The notes below the pieces were generated by a model. That model did no database searches, had not been told where the DNA came from, and worked only from the letters and a program-made list of their open reading frames with translations. The translations under genes were made by a program, and so were the position numbers. This document shows, piece after piece, positions 17,354 to 25,693 of a stretch of DNA of 64,000 nucleotides. The stretch lies in the NCBI GenBank assembly GCA_934636465.1, contig CAKUAR010000006.1:37268-101267 (forward strand). The letters are read 5' to 3'. Source of the DNA: an uncultured Muribaculaceae bacterium. Lineage in GTDB: Bacteria; Bacteroidota; Bacteroidia; Bacteroidales; Muribaculaceae. Each line of letters opens with the position of its first letter. Within the stretch, counting starts at the first letter, position 1.

Positions 17354-19432
17354 TTGATTTCAAGGAAATTCACATATATTCTGTTGGCTTGCCTGTCGAG
17401 CATACTGCTCTACTCGTGCGCCAACATCGGCAACCCCGAAGGCGGCCCTCGCGACTACACTCCGCCAGTGCTGCTCAAATGCTCACCGGCCAATGGATCC
17501 AAAAACTTCAAGGGCAACAAGTTGGAGCTGACCTTCGACGAGATTGTGCAACTCAAAGACCAGCAGAAAAAAGTGGTTGTGTCACCGGCACAAAAGGAAG
17601 CTCCGCTCATCAAGGTGCTCGGCAAGAAAATCACCGTGGAGTTTCGCGACACCATGATGCCTAACACCACCTATGTGGTGGACTTCAGCAACGCCATAGC
17701 CGACAACAACGAGGGCAACGTGCTCGACGGTCTTTCGTGCGCCTTCTCCACCGGCGACAGCATCGACACCCTGCAAGTGGCTGGCATGGTGCTGCGCGCC
17801 AAAGACCTTGAGCCAATGCAACACGTCACAGTGGGCGTGCAGAGCAACCTTGCCGACAGCGCGTTCTCCACAATTCCGCTTGAGCGCATATCGCGCACCA
17901 ACGACCTTGGCCAGTTCACCATACGCAATCTCAAGCCAGGCCGCTACCATGTGTTTGCCCTCAACGATGTTGACGGCGACTACCGCATGGCTCGCACCGA
18001 GGACATTGCCTTTCTCGACACCGTGATTGTGCCCACCACATCATCGTTCACTTCAAGCGACACCACGTTCACTTTCGACCACCGCATCGACACCGTGGTG
18101 ACCGCCACCCACACCGAATATTTGCCAAACGACCTGCTGCTTAGCATGTTCAACGAGGAGCACCGCTCCCTCTACATAGTCAAATCGGAGCGCCAAGGGC
18201 GCAACAAACTTCACATTAAGATGTCGGCTCCTGTCGGCAAGTTACCAGAGCTTAGCGTAATCTCGCCCAAGCCCCAGCAAGCCAACTGGTTTCGGCTTGA
18301 GCGCAACGCCGACAACGACTCGTTGTTCTACTGGCTCACCGACTCCGCCCTCATCAAGAGCGACAGCCTGAAGGTTGCCGTGACCCATTTGCGCACCGGC
18401 AAAAACGACTCGCTTGAATTGGCTACCGACACCTTGCAGTTTAACTTGCGCCGCTCAAACGCCGAGCTTAAAGAAGAAGCCCAAGCCAAAAAGGAAAAAG
18501 AAAAATGGGAAAAGGAGCGTGCCAACATTGAGCGTCGCGTGGCAAAAGCACAATCCGAGGGCAAAGAGCCCGACCCCGACGACCTTGAGTTGCTGCTCGC
18601 CCACAAGCCCAAGCAGCAGGGCGTGGAAGTAACCATCGACAAGACCTCGCTCGCCATAGGCGACTCAATAGTCCTCAAGTCAACAACGCCTCTCGACACC
18701 ATTCTCGCCAGCGGAGTGAAGTTGCAACAGCTTGTTGACACCGTGTGGACCGACCTCACAGGCGTGCCGCCATTTGTGCGCGCCAACGCCTACACTCAGT
18801 TGCGCTATGTTCTGCCATTGCAACTCACACCAGGCACACGCTACAAGCTCACCATCGACTCCGCTGCCATTCGCTCTTGCTATGGTCTGCTCAACCAGAG
18901 TGCCATAAACCAAGAAATATCCATGCGCGGCACCGAGGAGTTTGCCAATCTCTATTTCACCGTGCAAGGACTCAACACCAAGGCTGCCTTTGCCCAACTG
19001 CTCGACGGCGGCGACAAACCGCTACGCAACGCCACCATGCAAGGCAACCGCATCACTTTCAGCAACGTTGAGCCTGGCACCTACTACGTCCGCCTCATAG
19101 CCGACGCCAACGGCAACGGCAAGTGGGACACCGGCAACTATGCCAAGCACCAGCAGCCTGAAGACGTTTACTACTACCCCAAACGCCTCAAGTTGCGCAA
19201 AAGCTGGGATATGGAGGAAAACTGGGACGTCAACGCCGTGCCTATTGACAAGCAGAAGTTCGACTCTCTCAAGAAAAACCAACCCGACAAGAAGCACAAC
19301 GCCCTTGAGCGCAAGGACAAGAAAGACAACGAGACCGACGAGGAGACGGACGAGTTCAACTCCAACGGCTTCGGCAACGGCATTTACTCCGGTGACAAAT
19401 ACAAAGACTATCGCCGCAACAACCGCCGCTGA
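17354..19432 (+). CDS. Ig-like (Big_5-type) lipoprotein, TTG start
   Basis: This 692-residue protein has a lipoprotein signal peptide with Cys at about residue 22 ('SILLYSC'). An N-terminal Ig-like domain ('NPEGGPRDYTPPVLLKCSPA', 'ITVEFRDTMMPNTTYVVDF', 'DNNEGNVLDGLSCAFSTG') follows, then a carboxypeptidase-regulatory-like beta domain ('QFTIRNLKPGRYHVFALND'). A charged Glu/Lys coiled segment lies near residues 370-415 and the C-terminus is basic. Such proteins are usual in Bacteroidota and sit in the outer or inner membrane; the function is unknown. No ATG precedes the signal peptide in frame, so TTG at 17354 is taken as the start. Some annotators might truncate it wrongly. A TAACTTTA box lies about 45 bases upstream. 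Confidence 0.85.
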   Translation: MISRKFTYILLACLSSILLYSCANIGNPEGGPRDYTPPVLLKCSPANGSKNFKGNKLELTFDEIVQLKDQQKKVVVSPAQKEAPLIKVLGKKITVEFRDTMMPNTTYVVDFSNAIADNNEGNVLDGLSCAFSTGDSIDTLQVAGMVLRAKDLEPMQHVTVGVQSNLADSAFSTIPLERISRTNDLGQFTIRNLKPGRYHVFALNDVDGDYRMARTEDIAFLDTVIVPTTSSFTSSDTTFTFDHRIDTVVTATHTEYLPNDLLLSMFNEEHRSLYIVKSERQGRNKLHIKMSAPVGKLPELSVISPKPQQANWFRLERNADNDSLFYWLTDSALIKSDSLKVAVTHLRTGKNDSLELATDTLQFNLRRSNAELKEEAQAKKEKEKWEKERANIERRVAKAQSEGKEPDPDDLELLLAHKPKQQGVEVTIDKTSLAIGDSIVLKSTTPLDTILASGVKLQQLVDTVWTDLTGVPPFVRANAYTQLRYVLPLQLTPGTRYKLTIDSAAIRSCYGLLNQSAINQEISMRGTEEFANLYFTVQGLNTKAAFAQLLDGGDKPLRNATMQGNRITFSNVEPGTYYVRLIADANGNGKWDTGNYAKHQQPEDVYYYPKRLKLRKSWDMEENWDVNAVPIDKQKFDSLKKNQPDKKHNALERKDKKDNETDEETDEFNSNGFGNGIYSGDKYKDYRRNNRR

Positions 19433-19795
19433 CGCCCAAACCACAACCCAAAGTGATGACGACGATCCCATTCGCGTGCAGAAAGTGGCATAATTTGGGA
19501 ATATGTCAAAGTCTCGCAATTATCCACATAAAAAAAGAACCGGCGGGTTACCTCAACTCACCGGAATTCCATAATATCGCAAATAAAAAGAGTAAATGAA
19601 GTTTTCTTTCAGAATCTTGATGACTTCTTTCACTATAATAACACCACCACCCTCATTTTACTGCACGCCTTCCCCAACATTTTTCAAAAAAAAATCACAA
19701 AGCAATCAGTCATCGTTAGGCAACCTGTTTGCCCTGCGAGGCACAAACAAATAAGAGCAGAACTTCCAGATTGCCACAATCACCTTTTGCTTTAC
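19433..19795. other. Intergenic, one weak hairpin
   Basis: These 363 bases show no gene. CCGGCGGGTT (from about 19540) can pair imperfectly with AACTCACCGG near 19555-19564, next to an A-run. The rest is AT-rich and featureless. Confidence 0.4.
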
Positions 19796-19972
19796 ATGGC
19801 TATGCAGCTTTTGATTTCTTTAGGATTTGTATATCTTTGCCCCGACAACGCGCCTTGCCACTGGCTTTATCTGATTGGCGCTTTGGCGGTGTTGTCAATA
19901 GCTTATGTGTTGTTCATGAAGAAATACTATCACTTGCATGAGGAATACATAGCCTCTATCACAGCAAAATGA
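19796..19972 (+). CDS. Candidate small two-helix membrane protein
   Basis: A 58-residue ORF from ATG 19796 has two hydrophobic segments (about residues 2-14 and 23-38). A Cys pair lies between them ('LCPDNAPCHW'), and the tail 'MKKYYHLHEEYIASI' is basic then acidic. It ends 9 bases before the WbuC-type gene, so the two could be an operon. Against this, a good promoter match (TTTG 19810-19813, 18 bases, TATCTTTG 19832-19839) lies inside the ORF. If that promoter is used, only the last 18 residues could be translated from its transcript. A TTG start at 19787 is another option. Confidence 0.4.
   Translation: MAMQLLISLGFVYLCPDNAPCHWLYLIGALAVLSIAYVLFMKKYYHLHEEYIASITAK
19810..19839 (+). promoter_or_regulatory. 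Promoter match before the WbuC-type gene
   Basis: TTTG (19810-19813) and TATCTTTG (19832-19839) lie 18 bases apart, about 140 bases upstream of the ATG at 19982. It falls inside the candidate small ORF at 19796. Confidence 0.5.
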
Positions 19973-19981
19973 CTGAATGTT

Positions 19982-20383
19982 ATGGAATTTGATAAGAACT
20001 TTTTAACTGCGCTGCTGCAGCAAGCTGCCGAAAATCCGCGCTTGCGCCAAAACTTCGACTTGCGCACATCGCAGGCCGACACCAGCCAACGCATGCTCAA
20101 CGCCATGCTGCCCCAAACCGTTGTAGCAATTCACAAGCACGACGACACTGCCGAGACAGTAATCTGCCTTTGCGGCAAACTCGACGAAGTAATCTACGAA
20201 GCCGAAAGTTCTTGTGGCGATACGTCAGAAAAGGCCAAATTCAAAGAAAAACAGCGCATTCGTCTTGACCCGGCAAATGGCAAATATGGCTGCCAAATAC
20301 CAAAAGGCGCATGGCACTCAGTGGAAGTCATTGAGCCAAGTGTGATTTTTGAGGCCAAAGACGGCGCCTATCAACCGAAATAA
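19982..20383 (+). CDS. WbuC-family cupin-fold protein
   Basis: The 133-residue protein has an N-terminal helical stretch ('NPRLRQNFDLRTSQADTSQRM') and a C-terminal cupin. Its metal-site-like residues are 'VVAIHKHDDTAETVICLCG' in strand one and 'PKGAWHSVEV' in strand two, giving His-x-His...Glu and a later His. WbuC proteins are often found with O-antigen or surface-sugar genes, and their reaction is uncertain. Here there is no sugar cluster nearby. A bidirectional terminator follows. Confidence 0.85.
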   Translation: MEFDKNFLTALLQQAAENPRLRQNFDLRTSQADTSQRMLNAMLPQTVVAIHKHDDTAETVICLCGKLDEVIYEAESSCGDTSEKAKFKEKQRIRLDPANGKYGCQIPKGAWHSVEVIEPSVIFEAKDGAYQPK

Positions 20384-20415
20384 TTCGTATTTATCACTAC
20401 CGACTAATAAAAACA

Positions 20416-20447
20416 AAAATCCAGGGCTGGTTGCAGCTCTGGATTTT
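20416..20447. terminator. Bidirectional terminator
   Basis: AAAATCCAGGGCT (from 20416) pairs with AGCTCTGGATTTT across GGTTGC. With A's on one side and T's on the other, it serves the cupin gene on the plus strand and the NigD-like gene on the minus strand. Confidence 0.8.
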
Positions 20448-20474
20448 AATTTTATTATTTACGCAAAACTCATC

Positions 20475-21272
20475 TTACGGCTTGTAGCTCAAGCTTGTTT
20501 CGCCATTGGCAGATATGTGCAAATAGCGGTCTGCGCCCTCCTTATCCTTGAATTTAAGCACCAGCTGATAGTAATCTTTTGTGATGTTCATGGCATCGGG
20601 CAGGCGGAACGACACGTATGTCATTATATAGTTGGCGGTAGTTTCGTTGCCCACACCGCCAGTGTTATGGTGCAATTCCAGATAGTGGCAACCTTTCTTG
20701 TGGCTTATTGAGTCTGGGTCATCTGTGTTTTCAATCAAATTCACTTTGTGAGCCACCACATCGTTCATGGCATCGCGCGACTGAAGCTCCACAATCAAGT
20801 CGAGCCACTTGCCGTCTTTGCTCAAGTTCACTTGGTTCACATACATTCTGTAGTTTCCGTAGCTCGAAACCTGTGAATTGCTTTTCACCACCTCCACATT
20901 TTGAGTTGGCAAGTCGGTCACCGACACAAGCGACACCATCTTCACAGAGCTCGTAGAACCCTCTGCGTCGTTATATGTTATATAGGCTCTTTTGCCGTCT
21001 TTCTTGGATTTGTCGCTGTTGAGAGGGCTATAATTGTCATAAATCAAGTTCTTAACAGGCTTGTATTTAGCCCCGAAATCATATTCAAACCAATACTGAG
21101 TGGAGTCGGTGCTGTCGTTGCGCACCGTCACAAATGCGGCATACTTTGCCTCTGTGTTGCTTGGGTCATACGGATTATACGGCTCCTTGTAGTCATCATC
21201 GAAGCACGATGTGAAAGAAACCGTCATTGCCAGCAGCATAGCCGGCACAAAAAGCATTTTCTGATGTTTCAT
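20475..21272 (-). CDS. NigD-like lipoprotein
   Basis: The 265-residue protein has a lipoprotein signal peptide ('AMTVSFTSCFDDDY') with Cys and a following acidic patch. It then has the NigD-type two-domain layout: an N-terminal OB-like part with 'KRAYITYNDAEGS' and a C-terminal beta domain with 'MTYVSFRLPDAMN...YYQLVLKFKDKEG'. The acidic residues after Cys are typical of surface-exposed Bacteroidota lipoproteins. It is the third gene after an ECF sigma factor and a membrane-spanning anti-sigma-like protein, 51 bases after the latter. It is therefore a likely target or effector of that pair. The start at 21272 is chosen because it opens the signal peptide. Confidence 0.82.
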   Translation of the reverse strand: MKHQKMLFVPAMLLAMTVSFTSCFDDDYKEPYNPYDPSNTEAKYAAFVTVRNDSTDSTQYWFEYDFGAKYKPVKNLIYDNYSPLNSDKSKKDGKRAYITYNDAEGSTSSVKMVSLVSVTDLPTQNVEVVKSNSQVSSYGNYRMYVNQVNLSKDGKWLDLIVELQSRDAMNDVVAHKVNLIENTDDPDSISHKKGCHYLELHHNTGGVGNETTANYIMTYVSFRLPDAMNITKDYYQLVLKFKDKEGADRYLHISANGETSLSYKP

Positions 21273-21323
21273 ATTCAATTGTTTTGTTTTAATATTATCG
21301 TTTGTTTTTGCATTTATCATTTG

Positions 21324-22562
21324 TCAAAACTGCACCGATAGGCCAAACTGCACATTCATGTTAAGCGTGTGCTCATTGCGTATCGTGGTCAAGGGCAATT
21401 CCGTCATGTAATGCGACAGCTTTGGCTCCACATAGACTCCCACATGGTCGCCTATGTTATAGCGCACACCGGCTATGGCGTGCAGCGACCATTGAAGCCT
21501 GTCAACATCTATATTGTCGTCGCCATATTTTGCGTCAATCACCTTTTCTCCAAGCACCTCTCCACCCAGATAAGTGTCAAAATGCCTCCAGCGCCAGAAA
21601 TTCCATCTCACACCAAGCGGAATGCCAATAAACTGCACTCTTTGCGTGAACGATTGTCCAGTCAGTTCGGCCGTCACCCCCGACTCCATAAGCGTATAGA
21701 CGAGACCTGTGCTCAATTCCAAATTAAATGGTATCCGCTTGCTGAACGACAAGCCCACGGTAATTGGAATTTTATGGTCGTAGGTGAATTTCGTGCGTCG
21801 TGGAGCAGCAAATATCACACCGTCAGAGTTCGACATCACAGTCTGCACCTTGCCACTGCCACTTGAGTTTGCTTGTGCCAAGATTATGCCGTTGCCATAT
21901 AGCCGCAAAGCATTGCCCGGTTCTTTTTCGCCGTCGTGGCCATGCGTGTCTTTATGTATAATGCCCCTATAAGCATTTCCTTGCCTCATGCTGCGTTCTT
22001 CCGTCGAAGTTTTTGGCTGTTTAGCGTCATTGATTGCACCGCTTGACACCTTGTTGGGGCTGCTGCACTGGTCGTTTTGCGGTTCTGCCTCCAGACCGTT
22101 GTCGGCAGTCTTGGTGTCGGTCGATGTTGATTTCTGCGCTGGCTCTGCAAAGTCTTTGCCGCCAGCTTGCCGCCAAAGTTGTGCAGTGTCGCCAGTTTTC
22201 GGCATTTTCTTTTCGGCAGAGGCAGTACTGGCTGCGCCGTTCACCGCCATCAGCTCTTGCCGCGGAGTGCCAGCACATTGCTTCTTGCTCACGGCAGCTA
22301 CCGCTGAACCTGCTTTTGGCTGCGGCACCGGCTCAAAACGCACGCCAAGCATGGCAATGCCCACAGCCAAAACCACAGCTGCGGCAGCAGCAACAGCCCC
22401 CCAAAGCCGTGCCACACGTCCACGCTTTGCCAGCTGCTCTTCTATGCCGGCAGCCTTGGTTATAGCCGCCCAGCTGTCGTCAGGCAGTTGGCACATGCTC
22501 TGCTGCGACTTGCGCCTCACCGCGTCAATCCATGTTTCATTATGTTTTGAGCCTTCACTCAT
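21324..22562 (-). CDS. Putative dual-membrane-spanning anti-sigma factor with C-terminal beta-barrel
   Basis: This 412-residue protein has a soluble N-terminus of about 50 residues ('ETWIDAVRRKSQQSM...DDSWAAITKA'), one membrane helix (residues 52-73, Ala/Val-rich), and a long low-complexity linker (about residues 75-255). The C-terminal beta-barrel is of the outer-membrane type ('ITVGLSFSKRIPFNLELSTG', 'GIPLGVRWNFWRW', 'LQWSLHAIAGVRYN', 'LNMNVQFGLSVQF', ending in Phe). It starts 8 bases after an ECF sigma gene. An inner-membrane helix plus an outer-membrane barrel in one chain matches what I recall being described in Bacteroides thetaiotaomicron as Dma proteins. The assignment here is by architecture only. 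Confidence 0.75.
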   Translation of the reverse strand: MSEGSKHNETWIDAVRRKSQQSMCQLPDDSWAAITKAAGIEEQLAKRGRVARLWGAVAAAAAVVLAVGIAMLGVRFEPVPQPKAGSAVAAVSKKQCAGTPRQELMAVNGAASTASAEKKMPKTGDTAQLWRQAGGKDFAEPAQKSTSTDTKTADNGLEAEPQNDQCSSPNKVSSGAINDAKQPKTSTEERSMRQGNAYRGIIHKDTHGHDGEKEPGNALRLYGNGIILAQANSSGSGKVQTVMSNSDGVIFAAPRRTKFTYDHKIPITVGLSFSKRIPFNLELSTGLVYTLMESGVTAELTGQSFTQRVQFIGIPLGVRWNFWRWRHFDTYLGGEVLGEKVIDAKYGDDNIDVDRLQWSLHAIAGVRYNIGDHVGVYVEPKLSHYMTELPLTTIRNEHTLNMNVQFGLSVQF

Positions 22563-22570
22563 TATGATTT

Positions 22571-23119
22571 TCAGTCCTTTTTAGCAAGATATTCTTTAAT
22601 TCTTTTGGCGAGCAACATCTTTGCTCGCGACAGTTGCGAAGATGAGCTTTTCTCGTTTATGCCAAGTTTCTCGGCAATCTGCCTGTGGTTTAGTCCCTCA
22701 ATGCAAAACAAGTTAAACACCGTGCGGTAGCCCACTGGCAGTTCTGCAATGAAGCGCTCAATCACACTTGCGTCAATCTCGTCAACCTCATCTGCCGTTG
22801 GTTCATCAGCAAGTACAAACGTGTCGTCAACCTGCACCGCAAGCAGTTCAGCCTTATGGTCACGCAGATAGTTGAGCGACATGTTCACCGCCACTCGCTC
22901 CGTCCATGCCTTGAGCGAGCCATTGCCACGCCACGAGAACTGACCCATCGAACCGAATATGCGCACAAACGTGTCCTGAAAGACATCTTTGGCAACGTCT
23001 TTCTCCGCTATATATCGCGATATTACTGCCAAAATGCGAGGCCCATACGTCTCATAAAGCTCGCGCTGTGCCCTATGGTCATTTCGGCGGCAACCTTCGG
23101 CCAGTTCATCTTCGTTCAT
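22571..23119 (-). CDS. ECF-family RNA polymerase sigma factor
   Basis: The 182-residue protein has sigma region 2 ('AQRELYETYGPRILAVISRY', 'AKDVFQDTFVRIFGSMGQF', 'LKAWTERVAVNMSLNYLRDH') and region 4 ('LPVGYRTVFNLFCIEGLNHR', 'QIAEKLGINEKSSSSQLSRA'). Regions 1.1 and 3 are absent. It directs RNA polymerase to a small set of promoters, probably including its own operon. It is followed at 8 bases by the putative two-membrane anti-sigma gene, then the NigD-like gene. The ATG at 23119 is preferred; the upstream Met at 23149 adds ten basic residues unlike the family. Confidence 0.93.
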   Translation of the reverse strand: MNEDELAEGCRRNDHRAQRELYETYGPRILAVISRYIAEKDVAKDVFQDTFVRIFGSMGQFSWRGNGSLKAWTERVAVNMSLNYLRDHKAELLAVQVDDTFVLADEPTADEVDEIDASVIERFIAELPVGYRTVFNLFCIEGLNHRQIAEKLGINEKSSSSQLSRAKMLLAKRIKEYLAKKD

Positions 23120-23482
23120 TTTTTGCTTGACGTTCCTTTTGAAAAACACAAACTTTACAAAAATACTGCATTATGTCGAAAGGAAAAAATCACCACCACC
23201 AATTCCCCACCACAACACATCGCCAAATCACAAATTAATAATGTATATAAAAAAAGCTGCTTGGTCTTTGAAACAACTGTCCCGTTTATGGTGGGTAGTG
23301 GTGAAGGAGTGCAAATTTCGTGCGTTTTATTTGCAGTTAACACACTCAATTCTTAACTTTACCAAGAGGTTTTGGCCGTGGGTCGGCACCAATCACAGTC
23401 TGGTTGACGCAAGCAGTCACTAAAGCTGAAATCTTTTAGAGTTAACGAATAATTTTAGTAACTATCATAAACTCGTACTGTT
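23120..23482. other. Divergent intergenic region
   Basis: This holds the 5' regions of the sigma-factor gene (minus) and the alcohol dehydrogenase gene (plus). TATTTTTG on the minus strand at 23158-23165 is a possible -7 box for the sigma gene but lacks a good -33. TAACTTTA near 23354 and TAATTTTA near 23452 are weak plus-strand candidates. No gene was seen. Confidence 0.4.
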
Positions 23483-24655
23483 ATGAACGACATGAAATTC
23501 GGTTTGTTTATCCCCACACATCTTGTTTTTGGTGTAGGCAAACTAAAAAATCTTTCTTCTCTTGAATTACCGGGCGAAAAAGCCCTTATTGTCATATCTT
23601 CTGGCAACTCCATGCGCAACCTTGGCTATCTCGACACTTTACTCGAGCAGCTCAAGGCTCTCAACATAGACAGCGTGGTCTTCGACAAGGTGTTGCCAAA
23701 CCCCATCAAAGAGCATGTGATGCAGGGTGCAGCCATCTGTCGCGACGAGGATTGCGACTTTGTGATTGGTCTTGGCGGCGGCAGCTCCATCGACACAGCC
23801 AAGGCAATAGCAGTGGCAGTTAACAACGAAGGCGACTACTGGGACTACATGCAGTGCGGCTCCGGCAAAAAGAAGCCAATAGGCAAGGTGCTGCCCATAG
23901 TGGCAATACCCACCACTGCCGGCACTGGCACCGAAATCGACCCCTATAGTGTGATTACTGACACCGAGAAAAAAGAGAAACTAAGCCTCGGAGACCCCAA
24001 GATGTTCCCCACGCTGTCTGTCGTTGACCCTTCGCTCATGGTCTCCATTCCTGCCAAGCTTACAGCCTACCAGGGTCTTGACGCATTTTTCCACGCTGCC
24101 GAGGGCTACATCAACAGCCGTTTGGCAAACCCGTTGAGCGACATGTATGCCCTCGAAGCCATACGCTTGCTCTACAAATATCTGCCTGTGGCTGTTAACG
24201 ACGGCAACGACATCAAGGCGCGCACCAAGGTGGCATGGGCAAGCACGCTTGCCGGCATGGTAGAAAGCACAAGCAGTTGCATAAGCCAGCACATATTGGA
24301 AAAGACAATGAGTGCCTTCTATCCCAAGTTGCCTCACGGCGCAGGCTTGATTGCCATATCTAAGGCTTATTTCCAAGCGTTCAAAAACGACGCTGTGAAA
24401 CGCTACATGAAGATGGCAGAGAAAATGACGCAGCAAAAGAGTGCACGTCCAAGCGATTTCATCGACGCACTGGTTCAACTGCAAAAGGCTTGCCACGTTG
24501 ACAACATAAAACTGAGCGACTGGGGCATAACGCCAGCCGATTTCGACGCTTTCACGCAAAATGCAATCGACACAGGCGGACACGCTTTCGACAACGACCC
24601 GCGTTTCCTCACGCGTGAAGAAATCACGGCAATATACCAGCAGTCGTACAAGTAA
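23483..24655 (+). CDS. Iron-containing (type III) alcohol dehydrogenase
   Basis: The 390-residue length is normal for the family. The N-terminal domain has the dinucleotide-binding pattern ('FGVGKLKNL', 'ALIVISSGNSMRNLGY', 'GLGGGSSIDTAKAIAVAV', 'PTTAGTGTEIDPYSVI'). The helical C-terminal domain carries the metal-site residues in 'GLDAFFHAAEGYIN' (Asp, His) and two later His in 'SQHILEK...PKLPHGAGLI'. It interconverts an alcohol or diol and its aldehyde with NAD(P)H; butanol-type or lactaldehyde-type specificity cannot be decided. An AraC regulator follows in the same direction after about 155 bases. Confidence 0.92.
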   Translation: MNDMKFGLFIPTHLVFGVGKLKNLSSLELPGEKALIVISSGNSMRNLGYLDTLLEQLKALNIDSVVFDKVLPNPIKEHVMQGAAICRDEDCDFVIGLGGGSSIDTAKAIAVAVNNEGDYWDYMQCGSGKKKPIGKVLPIVAIPTTAGTGTEIDPYSVITDTEKKEKLSLGDPKMFPTLSVVDPSLMVSIPAKLTAYQGLDAFFHAAEGYINSRLANPLSDMYALEAIRLLYKYLPVAVNDGNDIKARTKVAWASTLAGMVESTSSCISQHILEKTMSAFYPKLPHGAGLIAISKAYFQAFKNDAVKRYMKMAEKMTQQKSARPSDFIDALVQLQKACHVDNIKLSDWGITPADFDAFTQNAIDTGGHAFDNDPRFLTREEITAIYQQSYK

Positions 24656-24811
24656 AAATGAATTCAAAATCCGTTCATACGCATTTGTTTTGATGACAAG
24701 CGGCATTTCCTGCTCAAATGCCAGAAGTGCCACTTGTTTTTATCCCCACAACGGGGGCAAATGTCACGCGAGAAAGCGCACAAAATTCTGAATACGAAAA
24801 AACACTCCTAT

Positions 24812-25693
24812 ATGCCAAAATTGGAAGAACTTAACTTCAATGATGTCACCAAAATCGGAGCCACTATCAACTATTACGACGACCAAGTGGCTTTTGCCGA
24901 CAACATAACATCTATTCCAGAGCTTGAAAATGTTTTCAAGCTCAACTTCATAGCCTTTATCTTTTGCCTAAGCGGCACGCTAAAAATCAAAATCAACTCC
25001 AAGGAATATTGCGTTGGCGGTCAATGTGCGCTCTTCATCAACAGCCGCTCCATAATAAGCGACATAAGCCACGAAGGCAACTTCAGCTGCAAAATTGTGG
25101 CAATGGCGTCGGAAAACGAATTCAGTTTCATCAACAAAAACTTGTTTGAGGCCGTGATGAGTCTGCAAAACGACCCAATAATCAAGTTCTCGGCCGATGA
25201 AATAGCTCTCATGGTCAAATACTACGAGTTGACCATGTTCAAAATCACAAACACGTCGCTGCGAACCAACCGAGAAGCAGTGATGCACATTTTGCAGGCT
25301 TTTGCGCTCGACCTAATAGCGAGCATCAACAGCCACACGGCCAGCGACGAGATGATGCGGCAGGGCGACAAGCTCTTCCGCGACTTCATGCTAATGCTGT
25401 CAAACAACATCAACAATCTGCGCAGTGTGCAAGCCTTTGCCGACCGCTTGTGCGTCTCGCCAAAATATCTGACAAGCGTGTGCAATCAGCGGTCAAACAA
25501 AAGCGCCGGCGACCTCATAACCATGAGTTTCGTCAACCGCATAAAGCAACTGCTGCTTTACAGCGACATGACGGTAAAGGAGATTGCCAACAGTCTGAAC
25601 TTCGAAAACTTGTCGTTTTTCGGCAAATATGTCAAAAAACACTTGGGCGCATCACCCAACACGTTCCGCAAAATCAACGGCTATGGTTACTGA
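24812..25693 (+). CDS. AraC-family transcriptional regulator
   Basis: The 293-residue protein has an N-terminal cupin-like sensing part ('FIFCLSGTLKIKINSKEYCV') and a C-terminal double helix-turn-helix at about residues 190-290. The signature pieces are 'LRSVQAFADRLCVSPKYLTS', 'SAGDLITMSFVNRIKQLLLY', 'TVKEIANSLNFENLSFFGKY' and 'HLGASPNTFRKI'. The ATG at 24812 is preferred; the upstream frame to 24734 has no family-like sequence. The stop overlaps the aroA start by 11 bases, so the regulator and aroA are translationally coupled. Whether it controls the upstream dehydrogenase is a guess. Confidence 0.9.
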   Translation: MPKLEELNFNDVTKIGATINYYDDQVAFADNITSIPELENVFKLNFIAFIFCLSGTLKIKINSKEYCVGGQCALFINSRSIISDISHEGNFSCKIVAMASENEFSFINKNLFEAVMSLQNDPIIKFSADEIALMVKYYELTMFKITNTSLRTNREAVMHILQAFALDLIASINSHTASDEMMRQGDKLFRDFMLMLSNNINNLRSVQAFADRLCVSPKYLTSVCNQRSNKSAGDLITMSFVNRIKQLLLYSDMTVKEIANSLNFENLSFFGKYVKKHLGASPNTFRKINGYGY

